DNA from: Frigidibacter oleivorans
GTDB taxonomy: Bacteria; Pseudomonadota; Alphaproteobacteria; Rhodobacterales; Rhodobacteraceae
Assembly (NCBI RefSeq): GCF_003993775.1
Contig: NZ_RJRZ01000001.1
Location: 310,001-374,000, forward strand
Length of the DNA stretch: 64,000 nucleotides
Direction: 5' to 3'
Below are positions 38,227-46,446 of the stretch, in pieces. Below the pieces are notes generated by a model. It worked only from the letters and a program-made list of their open reading frames with translations. It was not told where the DNA came from and ran no database searches. Both the position numbers and the translations under genes were made by a program. Every line of letters starts with the position of its first letter. Position 1 is the stretch's first letter.

Positions 38227-38766
38227 ATGTTGGAACTCATCTCGCTGCTGACGCTCGGGACTCTTGCCGATACCGGCGCCGATACGGATGCCGACGAAGT
38301 CAGCGGCGACGAAGACGAGGCGCTGATCGCCGAGGAGACCGGCGACGAGGCGGGGTCCCTTCTCGACTTCGACGCCGAGGACGATGACGCCGCGGGTGAC
38401 GCCCTGGCCGTGGCCGATCCGTGGGACGGCGACGCGGCGGATGCGGCCTACGCGGCCGAGCAGGACCAGTGGGACGCGGAGTCCGAATGGGATGCCGCGG
38501 ATTGGGAAGACGACGCGCAGGACGCCGGCCCCGCCGAGGACGCCACCCCCGCCACTGTCATCAGCGACTATCAGCCGGGCCTCGACCAGATCGAGATCAC
38601 CATCTACGCCCCCGCCCCCGACGGCGCGGTGGACGTCGACCTGCAAAGCACCGCCGACGGGCTGAGCACCGAGATCCTCGTGGCCGGCAAGGTGCAGGCG
38701 GTTCTGGACGGCGTCCTGCCCGACGACGTGAACGCCAACGACCTGTTCATCGAGTTCGTGGGGTAA
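38227..38766 (+). CDS. Very acidic protein with an RTX-like tail motif
   Basis: 179 residues. Residues ~15-105 are extremely rich in Asp, Glu and Ala with almost no basic residues (e.g. DTGADTDADEVSGDEDEA). The C-terminal ~75 residues form a different part: VISDYQPGLDQIEITIYAP, then DVDLQSTADGLSTEILVAGK and NDLFIEFVG. The DYQPGLDQIEI stretch resembles the segment following RTX repeats in type I-secreted proteins (DFxPGxDxIE). No secretion signal at the N-terminus. It could be a small calcium-binding or type I-exported protein; this is inference. Confidence 0.65.
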   Translation: MLELISLLTLGTLADTGADTDADEVSGDEDEALIAEETGDEAGSLLDFDAEDDDAAGDALAVADPWDGDAADAAYAAEQDQWDAESEWDAADWEDDAQDAGPAEDATPATVISDYQPGLDQIEITIYAPAPDGAVDVDLQSTADGLSTEILVAGKVQAVLDGVLPDDVNANDLFIEFVG

Positions 38767-38833
38767 GCACCGCTCCCGGCTCTGCCGGGACATGCCGGTC
38801 CGGTGGACCGTCACCGGCGCGCGAGGCTTCGGG

Positions 38834-39364
38834 TCACGACCCGGAGTTCGGCGCCACTCCCCGCCCCTGATTGATCCGGTCGGCCAGATCGCGCAGGTCC
38901 GCTTCCGTCAGGCCCGACGCGGGCAGGCCCATGTGGATGGTCTTGCCGGTGGACCGCACCCGCACGGTCAGGACATGGCTCTTGCCGCCCCGGTGATGCC
39001 GGGTAAGGGCTGTGACCGGCCCCACCGCTGCCAGGTCGATCTCCCTCGTCCCGAACAGATGGGTGTAGCGGATGCGCGTGGCCGACCAGCGCAGGCGCGG
39101 CAGACGCCGGACGGCGCAGAGCACCGCGATGGCCGTGCCCGGCAGGAACAGGCATAGGCCGGCCAGATACAGCGCCCGCCGCTCATCCCCGGTCCAGAGG
39201 CCGAAGGCCGCCGCGGCAGTCAGGGTGCCCCCCGCCGCGGCAAGCCCCAGCCAGCGGCCGCGCCGGGCGCGGATCTCGAACACAGGCAGGTCCTGCGCTG
39301 CGTCCGGCTGTGCCGCTCCGGATCGGTCCGGCGGACGGATCGCCGGCCCGTCGACCGTCGTCAC
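38834..39364 (-). CDS. Membrane protein with two helices and a PH-like C-terminal part
   Basis: 176 residues from a GTG at 39364 that overlaps the stop of the aminotransferase gene (GTGTGA arrangement), so translated by coupling. Residues ~35-80 hold two hydrophobic helices (GLAAAGGTLTAAAAFGLW; ALYLAGLCLFLPGTAIAVL). The rest resembles a bacterial PH-type domain (WSATRIRYTHLFGTREIDLA ... VRVRSTGKTIHMGL). Function unknown; last gene of the D-amino-acid cluster. Confidence 0.65.
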   Translation of the reverse strand: MTTVDGPAIRPPDRSGAAQPDAAQDLPVFEIRARRGRWLGLAAAGGTLTAAAAFGLWTGDERRALYLAGLCLFLPGTAIAVLCAVRRLPRLRWSATRIRYTHLFGTREIDLAAVGPVTALTRHHRGGKSHVLTVRVRSTGKTIHMGLPASGLTEADLRDLADRINQGRGVAPNSGS

Positions 39365-40221
39365 ACCGCCGCCTTGCGTCCCTGGTCGAGGTAGATCTCG
39401 CGCAGGCGCAGCGCGACCGGACCGGGCTTGCCGGCGCCGACCGGCACTCCGTCGATCTCGACCACCGGCATCACGAAGGTCGAGGCGCCGGTGATGAAAG
39501 CCTCGTCGGCGGCCTGCGCCTCGGCGATGGTGAAGGTTTTCTCGACGATCTCCATCTGCGCCTCGCGCGCATATTCCAGCAGCGTGGCGCGGGTGATCCC
39601 GTGCAGGATGTCGTTCGACAGGGGGCGGGTGATGATCTTGCCGCCCTTGACGATATAGGCGTTGTTGGCGGTGCCCTCGGTCACCAGCCCGTCCTGCACG
39701 AACCACGCATCGTCCACGCCGGCCTTCTTGGCCATCATCTTGCCCATCGACGGATACAGCAGCTGCACCGTCTTGATGTCGCGCCGGCCCCAGCGGATGT
39801 CGGGGATCGAAATCACGCGGATGCCCTGTTCGGCGCCGGCGGGATCGGCAAGGCCGGGTTTCGACTGGGTGAACAGCACCACGGTCGGCGCCACGTCATC
39901 GGCCGGGAAGGCAAAGTCGCGGTCGCCGGGGTCGCCCCGGCTGATCTGCAGGTAGACGAGGCCATTGGTGATCTCGTTCCGCGCCACGAGTTCGCGGTGG
40001 ATCGCCAGCAGGTCATCGGCCGTCAGCGGCTCGGCGATCTGCAGCTCGTTCAGCGAGCGTTTCAGCCGCGCGCAATGGCCCTCGAAATCCAGCAGCTTGC
40101 CATCGAGGACCGAGGTCACCTCGTAGACCGCATCCGCAAAGACGAAGCCGCGGTCGAAGATCGAGATCTTCGCCTCGGATTCCGGCAGGTATTCCCCGTT
40201 CAGATAGACGATGCGGCCCAT
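39361..40221 (-). CDS. dat: D-amino-acid transaminase
   Basis: 286-residue class IV PLP aminotransferase (EC 2.6.1.21 by similarity). Fold and motif points: IFDRGFVFADAVYEVTSVLD near residue 22, the PLP lysine in WGRRDIKTVQLLYPSM near 146, EGTANNAYIVKGGKIIT and ITGASTFVMPVVEIDG. The DAAT-specific pattern around RRDIK favours D-amino-acid rather than branched-chain transaminase activity. It lies 24 bases after dgcA in a leftward D-amino-acid cluster. Confidence 0.88.
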   Translation of the reverse strand: MGRIVYLNGEYLPESEAKISIFDRGFVFADAVYEVTSVLDGKLLDFEGHCARLKRSLNELQIAEPLTADDLLAIHRELVARNEITNGLVYLQISRGDPGDRDFAFPADDVAPTVVLFTQSKPGLADPAGAEQGIRVISIPDIRWGRRDIKTVQLLYPSMGKMMAKKAGVDDAWFVQDGLVTEGTANNAYIVKGGKIITRPLSNDILHGITRATLLEYAREAQMEIVEKTFTIAEAQAADEAFITGASTFVMPVVEIDGVPVGAGKPGPVALRLREIYLDQGRKAAV

Positions 40222-40245
40222 ATGTCCCTCCGTATGCGCCAGCCG

Positions 40246-41211
40246 TCAGCCCCAGAGCGCGGCCTCGGGCGGCCAGACCTTGCCTCCGCTGTAATCCAGC
40301 GGATGGTCGCGGTCTTCGGCCAGAAGCAGCGGCCCGTCAAGATCGACCACCGCCGCGCCCTGCGCCACCAGCACCGCGGGCGCCATGGCGAGGCTCGAGC
40401 CCACCATGCAGCCCACCATCACCCCGAAGCCGCGCGACCGCGCCTCGTCGCGCAGCGCCAGCGCCTCGGTCAGGCCGCCGGTCTTGTCGAGCTTGATGTT
40501 GACCATGTCGTACTTGCCCGCCAGCGCGTCCAGCGAATGCCGGTCGTGGCAGGATTCGTCGGCGCAGACCGGCACCGGCCGGGCCATGGCCGCCAGCATC
40601 TCGTCCGCCCCGGCGGGCAGCGGCTGTTCGACCAGCTTCACCCCCATCTTCAGCAGATGCGGCGCCAGATCGGCATAGATCTCGGGCGTCCAGCCCTCGT
40701 TGGCATCGACGACGATGGGCGTATCGGGCGCACCGGCCCGCACCGCCGCCAGGCGGGCCATGTCGTTGGGCGTGCCCAGCTTGATCTTCAGCACCGGGCG
40801 ATGCGCATTGGCGGCGGCCTGTTCGCGCATCCGCTCCGGTTCGTCCAGCGACAGCGTGTAGCAGGTGACGAGCGGCCCCGGCGCCGGCAGGCCGGCCAGA
40901 TCCCAGGCCCGGCGCCCGGCGCGCTTGGCCTCCAGATCCCACAGGGCGCAGTCCACCGCGTTGCGGGCCGCGCCCGCCGGCAGCAGGTGCTGCAGTTCCG
41001 GCCGGGTAAAGCGCGCGGGCAGGCTCTCGATCTGCGCGGTGACGCTATCCAGCGTCTCGCCATAGCGGGCATAGGGCACGCATTCGCCCCGGCCGGTGAC
41101 ACCGCCCTCGGTGATCCGCACGGTCAGCACCCGCGCCTCGGTCCGCGAGCCGCGGCTGATGGTGAAGACCTGCGCGAGGCGAAACGTGTCGGGGGTAACG
41201 GTCAGTTCCAT
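40246..41211 (-). CDS. dgcA: N-acetyl-D-glutamate racemase DgcA (enolase superfamily)
   Basis: 321 residues. Muconate-lactonising/dipeptide-epimerase subgroup signatures: KIKLG (catalytic-lysine region), VVDANEGW (metal Asp), LVEQPLP (Glu), CADESCHD (Asp) and NIKLDKTGGLTEA (second lysine). In the described pathway DgcN acetylates D-glutamate and DgcA racemises N-acetyl-D-glutamate to the L form, so D-glutamate can be used as nitrogen source. The assignment rests on the dgcN neighbour two bases upstream. Otherwise L-Ala-D/L-Glu epimerase would be the default name. Confidence 0.85.
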   Translation of the reverse strand: MELTVTPDTFRLAQVFTISRGSRTEARVLTVRITEGGVTGRGECVPYARYGETLDSVTAQIESLPARFTRPELQHLLPAGAARNAVDCALWDLEAKRAGRRAWDLAGLPAPGPLVTCYTLSLDEPERMREQAAANAHRPVLKIKLGTPNDMARLAAVRAGAPDTPIVVDANEGWTPEIYADLAPHLLKMGVKLVEQPLPAGADEMLAAMARPVPVCADESCHDRHSLDALAGKYDMVNIKLDKTGGLTEALALRDEARSRGFGVMVGCMVGSSLAMAPAVLVAQGAAVVDLDGPLLLAEDRDHPLDYSGGKVWPPEAALWG

Positions 41212-41213
41212 CG

Positions 41214-42221
41214 TCACACCGCCGCCAGCGCATCCACCAGCTTGCCCGCGCCAAAGCGGAACGGGTCGGTCGCGGGCAAGCCCATCCGCGCCTCGACCTC
41301 GGCCAGATAGGCGCGTGCCTCGTCCTCGGGCATGTGCTGGGTGTTGACTGAACAGCCGACCACCACGCAATCCGGGTTGGCCACGCGCGCCAGCAGCAGC
41401 GCCGTATCGCGAACCTGTTCCATCGTCGGCATCTCATAATCCGGCAGGCCGCGCATGTGCGGGCGCGTCGGTTCGTGGCAAATCACCAGCGCGTCGGGCT
41501 GGCCGCCATGGACCAGCGCCAGCGTCACCCCGGAATAGCTGACGTGATAGAGGCTGCCCTGCCCCTCGATCAGGTCCCAGTGGTCGGGGTCGTTGTCCGG
41601 GGTCAGATATTCGATGGACCCGGCCATGAAATCCGCGATCACCGCATCTAGCGGCACCCCGTCGCCGGTGATCAGGATGCCGGTCTGGCCGGTAGCGCGG
41701 AAACTGGCCTTCATGCCGCGCGCCCGCATCTCTTTCTCCATGCAGAGCGCGGTGTACATCTTGCCGACCGAACAGTCGGTGCCGACCGCCAGCATCCGCT
41801 TGCCCGCGCGCTTCTTGCCGTTGGCTATGGGATACTCGACCTCGGGCACCCGCACGTCATGCAGCTTGCGGCCCGTGGCGGCGGCGACGGCGGCAAGGTC
41901 CGGCTCGTCGCGCAGCAGGTTGTGCAGGCCCGAGGCCAGGTCGAAGCCTTCCTCCAGCGCCGCCACCAGCACCTTCTTCCAGGCGGGCGAGATCACGCCC
42001 CCGCGGTTGGCCACGCCCACCACCAGCGTCTTGCAGCCCGCCGCCTTCGCCTCGGCCAGCGTCATGTCGGTCAGGCCCAGATCGGCCTTGCAGCCCTCCA
42101 TCCGGAACTGGCCGACGGCATATTCCGGGCGCCAGTCCTTGATCCCTTGCGCGACCTTCGCGGCCAGCGCGTCCGGCGCATCGCCGAGGAACAGCAGGTA
42201 GGGCGTCTCGATCATCGCCAT
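41214..42221 (-). CDS. dgcN: D-glutamate N-acetyltransferase DgcN (DUF1611)
   Basis: 335-residue DUF1611/DgcN protein. It has a P-loop-like GTDCSVGKMYTALCMEKEM near residue 150, VVGVANRGGVISPAW near 76, GQTGILITGDGVPLDAVIAD near 185 and HEPTRPHMRGLPDYEMP near 260. The ATG at 42221 follows AAGGAGCCACCG; a second ATG two codons later also fits. It initiates the leftward cluster dgcN-dgcA-dat-membrane protein, likely dedicated to D-amino-acid use. Confidence 0.87.
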   Translation of the reverse strand: MAMIETPYLLFLGDAPDALAAKVAQGIKDWRPEYAVGQFRMEGCKADLGLTDMTLAEAKAAGCKTLVVGVANRGGVISPAWKKVLVAALEEGFDLASGLHNLLRDEPDLAAVAAATGRKLHDVRVPEVEYPIANGKKRAGKRMLAVGTDCSVGKMYTALCMEKEMRARGMKASFRATGQTGILITGDGVPLDAVIADFMAGSIEYLTPDNDPDHWDLIEGQGSLYHVSYSGVTLALVHGGQPDALVICHEPTRPHMRGLPDYEMPTMEQVRDTALLLARVANPDCVVVGCSVNTQHMPEDEARAYLAEVEARMGLPATDPFRFGAGKLVDALAAV

Positions 42222-42625
42222 CGGTGGCTCCTTCATTGGGGAGGGGTCGTCCGGCAAAGACTATCCGTCCGCCGGGAAATATCCTCGGTTATTCGCGTCC
42301 GTTCCGGCGAAACGCGCCAATGATCCCGCGAAAATCCGGCATTCTGCCGAAGATTCCGGCGATCCTTCGTGGCGGCTCCGCCCGCTTCGACCGGCGCAGG
42401 ACGGATATTCGCGGAAGATGGGCCGGAAAAGAACGACGGCCGCGAAAGAGACTCGTTGACAGGATGCCCGAATCCGTCGCAGCGTGGTGTCACGAAAGAT
42501 TAACACAGTGGCACTCTGGAAAGTGACGCCCGGTCGCGACGGGGAGGGGAGGCCCCGACGCGACACTTCGGGAGGAGCGCGCCCCGCAGCCCGGCTGCGG
42601 GGCGTTTCGCTGTCTGCCCGCAGGT
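42222..42625. other. Intergenic region with tandem hairpins between dgcN and the porin gene
   Basis: 404 bases with no gene. The left half is AT-richer and probably holds the dgcN promoter. The right part has two hairpins in a row: GTCGCGACGGGG/CCCCGACGCGAC (about 42534-42565, one mismatch in 12) and the terminator at 42581-42603. A TTGACA hexamer lies at about 42455 on the plus strand. An unannotated small RNA is possible but unproved. Confidence 0.45.
42581..42603 (-). terminator. Hairpin after the porin gene
   Basis: GCCCCGCAG and CTGCGGGGC pair around CCCGG, 22 bases past the porin stop codon. The minus-strand downstream bases are not T-rich, and the plus-strand side reads GTTTCGC. It may act in either direction. 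Confidence 0.5.
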
Positions 42626-43627
42626 TCAGAAATCCAGCCCGAAGGACGCCTGCACCAGCGTCTCGTCGCCGATGCCGTCGATGGCTCCCGCCTCGATGAA
42701 GGCGCCGGCCAGCGCATAGCGGGCGCTGAGGCCCCAGACATCGGCCCTGCCCTCCTCGAAGCTCATGTAGCTGGCGGTCACGTCCAGCCGTTCCAGCGGG
42801 CGCACCGTGGCCCAGACCTTGGTCGAGGTCACGTCACCCGACGCCGACAGATCGTCGAGACCGACGGAGGCCAAGCCATCGGCGGCGTCATCGTCCAGCC
42901 ACTCGCCGAAATCGACCGATGCGTCGAGCGTGACGTAAGAGGCGCCCAGATCGAACCGGGCCGTCTGGAATTCGGCACTGCCGGTCAGGAAGGTCGAATC
43001 GCCCCCGTCGGCATCGAGGTATTCGCCGCCCAGCGACAGTTCGACCATCCCGGCCTTGCCGCGCACGACGCCCTGCAGCACCTTGGGGCCACCGTCCTCG
43101 AACTCGTGATAGGTCACCCCCACCGCCACGTTCTGCCGCACCAGATCGTAGCTGAGGCCATAGGGCACCTCGGAGGCGGCGAGGTAGTAGAGACCGGACA
43201 GGCCCTGGCCGTCGATCAGGCCGAAATCCAGCACCTCGATCAGCCGGAAGCCGCCGATCTGCGGCGTGTCCATGTACTTGTCCAGCGCGAAGCGCGGCAC
43301 CCCCGCCCCGACCAGACCGAAACCGGTGTCCAGCACCGCCGCCCCGTAGAAGGCGCTTTCGCTCTCGTCCTCGGAAAAGCCCTCCGCACCCAGTTCCACC
43401 CCGACGGGCAGCCCGAACAGCGTGCCGGTCGCAATGCCGATATCCATGTCGAGATAGGCGCCGGTCGCCTCTTCATCGTCATACATGTAATGTTCGACCT
43501 CGACCCCGCCGCGGGCGTAGATGCCGTCCCCGATCGGCGTGGTGACCTGTGCCGCGGCCCCGGTCGCCGCCAGCGCCGCGAGGCCCGTCAGCGCGAGCCG
43601 GGCGCCATCATGCAGGTTCCTGCCCAT
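42626..43627 (-). CDS. Outer-membrane beta-barrel (porin-like) protein
   Basis: 333 residues with a signal peptide (ARLALTGLAALAATGAAAQ) and alternating-residue beta strands throughout (e.g. GIYARGGVEVEHYMYDD; LDVTASYMSFEEGRADVW), ending in a C-terminal phenylalanine (ASFGLDF), the outer-membrane assembly signal. Acidic periplasmic turns are numerous. The start at 43627 (MGRNLHDG) is chosen because AAGGAGAAGAAA precedes it; an ATG seven codons earlier is possible. A general or anion/cation porin is likely, with substrate unknown. Confidence 0.82.
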   Translation of the reverse strand: MGRNLHDGARLALTGLAALAATGAAAQVTTPIGDGIYARGGVEVEHYMYDDEEATGAYLDMDIGIATGTLFGLPVGVELGAEGFSEDESESAFYGAAVLDTGFGLVGAGVPRFALDKYMDTPQIGGFRLIEVLDFGLIDGQGLSGLYYLAASEVPYGLSYDLVRQNVAVGVTYHEFEDGGPKVLQGVVRGKAGMVELSLGGEYLDADGGDSTFLTGSAEFQTARFDLGASYVTLDASVDFGEWLDDDAADGLASVGLDDLSASGDVTSTKVWATVRPLERLDVTASYMSFEEGRADVWGLSARYALAGAFIEAGAIDGIGDETLVQASFGLDF

Positions 43628-43806
43628 TTTCTTCTCCTTCACTGCCATTGTGCGGGAACACTGTCGTGCGACTGCGGTTCCACCGCCTCCGCCACCGCAG
43701 CAGATTGGTGCCGCGACGTTGCAAATCCGCCCGCAGACCGCCATAAATCCCCCGGACCGCACCGGCCGCGACTTGCGCGCAGAACGGGCGCAGAACGGAG
43801 CGCAGA

Positions 43807-44766
43807 ATGAACTATCTCGAATTCGAAAAGCCTCTGGCCGAAATCGAAGGCAAGGCCGAGGAGCTGCGCGCGCTGGCCCGCAGCAATTCCGAGATGGATG
43901 TCGAGAAAGAGGCCGCGGCGCTGGACCGCAAGGCCGAGGCGATGCTGAAGGATCTGTACAAGGACCTGTCGCCCTGGCGCAAATGCCTCGTCGCGCGCCA
44001 CCCGGACCGGCCGCATTGCCGCGACTATGTAGACGCGCTGTTCACCGAATACACGCCCTTGGCCGGCGACCGGAACTTTGCCGACGACCATTCGGTGATG
44101 GGCGGGATCGCCCGGTTCAACGACCAGCCGGTGATGGTGATCGGCCATGAGAAGGGCCATGACACCAAAAGCCGGATCGAGCACAATTTCGGCATGGCGC
44201 GTCCCGAAGGCTATCGCAAGGCGATCCGGCTGATGGACATGGCGCATCGCTTCGGCCTGCCGATCGTGACGCTGGTCGACACGCCCGGCGCCTATCCCGG
44301 CAAGGGCGCCGAGGAACGCGGCCAGTCCGAGGCCATCGCCCGTTCGACCGAGAAATGCCTGCAGGTCGGCGTGCCGCTGATCTCGGTCATCATCGGCGAG
44401 GGCGGGTCCGGCGGGGCCGTGGCCTTCGCCACTGCCAACCGCATCGCGATGCTGGAACATTCGATCTATTCGGTGATCTCGCCCGAAGGCTGCGCCTCGA
44501 TCCTGTGGAAGGATTCCGAAAAGATGCGCGAGGCGGCCGAGGCGCTGCGCCTGACCGCGCAGGACCTGCTGAAGCTGGGCGTGATCGACCGGATCGTGAA
44601 AGAGCCGCTGGGAGGCGCACAGCGCGGCCGGGCCGAGACCATCGCCAATGTCGGCAAGGCCATCGAGACGATGCTGAAGGAACTGTCCGGCAAGAAGCCC
44701 GATGCGCTGATCCGCGACCGGCGCCACAAGTATCTGGACATGGGATCGAAGGGGCTGGCCGCCTGA
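43807..44766 (+). CDS. accA: Acetyl-CoA carboxylase carboxyltransferase subunit alpha
   Basis: 319-residue alpha subunit that with AccD transfers carboxyl from biotin to acetyl-CoA to make malonyl-CoA. It begins [20 protein letters not shown]; conserved segments are [53 protein letters not shown] and [15 protein letters not shown]. Complete. The stop overlaps the SMR transporter start (TGATG). Confidence 0.97.
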   Translation: MNYLEFEKPLAEIEGKAEELRALARSNSEMDVEKEAAALDRKAEAMLKDLYKDLSPWRKCLVARHPDRPHCRDYVDALFTEYTPLAGDRNFADDHSVMGGIARFNDQPVMVIGHEKGHDTKSRIEHNFGMARPEGYRKAIRLMDMAHRFGLPIVTLVDTPGAYPGKGAEERGQSEAIARSTEKCLQVGVPLISVIIGEGGSGGAVAFATANRIAMLEHSIYSVISPEGCASILWKDSEKMREAAEALRLTAQDLLKLGVIDRIVKEPLGGAQRGRAETIANVGKAIETMLKELSGKKPDALIRDRRHKYLDMGSKGLAA

Positions 44767-45086
44767 TGCCGGGCGGGGCCTGGGGGCTCGTCCTCGTCGC
44801 GGGCATTCTCGAATGCGCATGGGCGCTCGGGCTGAAATGGTCCGACGGCTTTTCGCGGCCCTGGCCCACCGCGCTGACGATCATCGGCGCGCTGGCCAGC
44901 TTCTTCCTGCTGGCGCAGGCGATGAAGACGCTGCCCGTGGGCACCGCCTATGCGGTCTGGACGGGGATCGGCGCGCTCGGCACGGCGACGCTGGGGATCG
45001 CGATCATGGGCGAACCGGCGACGCTGCTGCGCATCGCCGGGATCGCGCTGATCGTGTCGGGGATCATCGCGCTGAAACTGGCCTGA
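44766..45086 (+). CDS. sugE: SMR-family transporter, SugE/Gdx type
   Basis: 106 residues with four helices: LVLVAGILECAWALGLKWSD (with the conserved membrane glutamate), TALTIIGALASFFLLAQAMK, the LPVGTAYAVWTGIGALGTAT signature and a final LRIAGIALIVSGIIALKLA. The GILECAWALGLKWSDGF pattern is of the SugE/guanidinium-exporter branch (pore helix with E and a W). It is co-translated with accA and ends inside the 3' end of the convergent DUF4112 gene (23-base overlap). Confidence 0.9.
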   Translation: MPGGAWGLVLVAGILECAWALGLKWSDGFSRPWPTALTIIGALASFFLLAQAMKTLPVGTAYAVWTGIGALGTATLGIAIMGEPATLLRIAGIALIVSGIIALKLA

Positions 45087-45453
45087 CGGTCGCCGCCGGC
45101 CGCGAGCGGCTTTCCAGATCGGCCGCCAGCAGCGCGGCATTGCGCCGGTGGCTCTTGAACGCGATGTCGAAGATGTCGCCCACCAGCGGGATCGCCCCCA
45201 CCAGCCAGTCCACACCGGCATTGGCGACCATCCGGGCGATGGTGCGCCGCCGCGCGCCGGCCTGCACCGCCTCGTTGATCATCCAGGCGGAAATTGCCAG
45301 ACCGACCGTGTCGCCGACGCCGGGCACCAGCCCGATGATACCGTCGAGCCCCAGCCGGATGCCGGTGCCGGGCACGACCCAGCGGCTGTCCATCAGCCGG
45401 GCGATGCGGCGGATGCGCTCCAGCCGGGCGTGATCGGGGTCGCGGATGTCCAT
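45064..45453 (-). CDS. DUF4112 membrane protein
   Basis: 129 residues from the ATG at 45453. The family pattern is RLMDSRWVVPGTGIRLGLDG, LVPGVGDTVGLAISAWMINE, then MVANAGVDWLVGAIPLVGD and IFDIAFKSHRRNAALL. Two or three membrane helices; function unknown. Its 3' end overlaps sugE by 23 bases in convergent orientation. Confidence 0.88.
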   Translation of the reverse strand: MDIRDPDHARLERIRRIARLMDSRWVVPGTGIRLGLDGIIGLVPGVGDTVGLAISAWMINEAVQAGARRRTIARMVANAGVDWLVGAIPLVGDIFDIAFKSHRRNAALLAADLESRSRPAATVRPVSAR

Positions 45454-45489
45454 GCGGGCCAAACGCGCGGGGCCGGCTTCGGGTCCGGC

Positions 45490-46101
45490 CTACCACATGG
45501 ATTTCGCCGCCCGGTCCGGCCATTCCGCGTCATAGGCGGTGCCGCCGACCTCGCCCGCCGTCAGCGCGGCCAGCATCTGGCCCGCCGTGGGCAGGCCCGC
45601 GCTTTCATCGGCACCCGACCACAGCCGCGACCGCATCAGCGCCCGGGCGCACTGGAAATAGACCTCGTCCACCGCGATCACCGCCACCGTGCGCGGCAGC
45701 TTGCCGTCCCGGGCGAAGCTGTCGCGCAGCCCCTGATCCGCGGTGACCCGGCCCCGGCCGTTGACCCGGATGACATTGGTCGAGCCGGGGATCATGAACA
45801 TCAGGCTGCAGCGCCCGTCGCGCACCAGATTGCGCAGGCTGTCGATCCGGTCGTTGCCGCGCCAGTCGGGCAGCGCCAGCGTCCGGTCGTCGAGCAACCG
45901 CACCACCGGTCCGTCATCGCCGCGGGGCGACCCGTCGGTGCCTTCCGGCCCCACCGTCACCAGCACGGCAAAGCGGGACCGTTCCACCCAGTCCCGGTAG
46001 GGTCCGGCCAGCCGGTCCGCCACCTTGCGGGTCGAGGTCGGCTGCGGCCTGCCATAGAGGGCGGCCAGATCGTCGAGATTGTCGAGGAACTGCATCGGCA
46101 T
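45490..46101 (-). CDS. PPOX-class FMN-binding protein (MSMEG_1061/DR_2398-like)
   Basis: 203 residues from the ATG at 46101, preceded by GGAAGGAGTG. It is a split-barrel flavin protein: FAVLVTVGPEGTDGSPRGD, RTLALPDWRGNDRIDSLRNL, GRCSLMFMIPGSTNVIRVNGR and the C-terminal VDEVYFQCARALMRSRLW. This is the pattern of pyridoxamine-phosphate-oxidase-like proteins; the substrate is unknown. It overlaps the TfoX-like gene (ATGA). Confidence 0.85.
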   Translation of the reverse strand: MPMQFLDNLDDLAALYGRPQPTSTRKVADRLAGPYRDWVERSRFAVLVTVGPEGTDGSPRGDDGPVVRLLDDRTLALPDWRGNDRIDSLRNLVRDGRCSLMFMIPGSTNVIRVNGRGRVTADQGLRDSFARDGKLPRTVAVIAVDEVYFQCARALMRSRLWSGADESAGLPTAGQMLAALTAGEVGGTAYDAEWPDRAAKSMW

Positions 46102-46445
46102 CACTCCTTCCGGGGCGTCCCGGTCTTGCGGGGCTTCTTTGGCGGCGGCACCGGCAGATCGGCCCATGCCGCGCGGATCAGCGCGACCAGCGCCCCGGCA
46201 TCGTCCACATCCTCGACCGGCAGGTAGGGCGTGATCTGCGGCACCGGCCGTTCCAGCGCCACATCGCCCGCCAATGCCAGCGCGCCGGGCGTGGGCTTCA
46301 CGAACAGCCGGTCGCCAATCACCAGCCCCACCACCTTGCCTTCGAGGTAGATCGCGTATTCCCCGAACATCCGCCGGGCCGATACCACCCCGGCCGGCTC
46401 CATCTGTTCCAGCAGGAACGCGACGGTGCCGGGGGCGGTCGCCAT
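46101..46445 (-). CDS. TfoX/Sxy N-terminal domain protein
   Basis: 114 residues with the TfoX N-terminal pattern (SARRMFGEYAIYLEGKVVGLVIGDRLFVKP) split as SARRMFGEYAIYLEG and KVVGLVIGDRLFVKP, then TPYLPVEDVDDAGALVAL. It ends with a Pro/Lys-rich tail. Only the N-terminal domain is present, as in most non-competence family members, so a competence role cannot be assumed. It is between plsC (one base gap) and the PPOX gene. Confidence 0.85.
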   Translation of the reverse strand: MATAPGTVAFLLEQMEPAGVVSARRMFGEYAIYLEGKVVGLVIGDRLFVKPTPGALALAGDVALERPVPQITPYLPVEDVDDAGALVALIRAAWADLPVPPPKKPRKTGTPRKE

Positions 46446-46446
46446 C

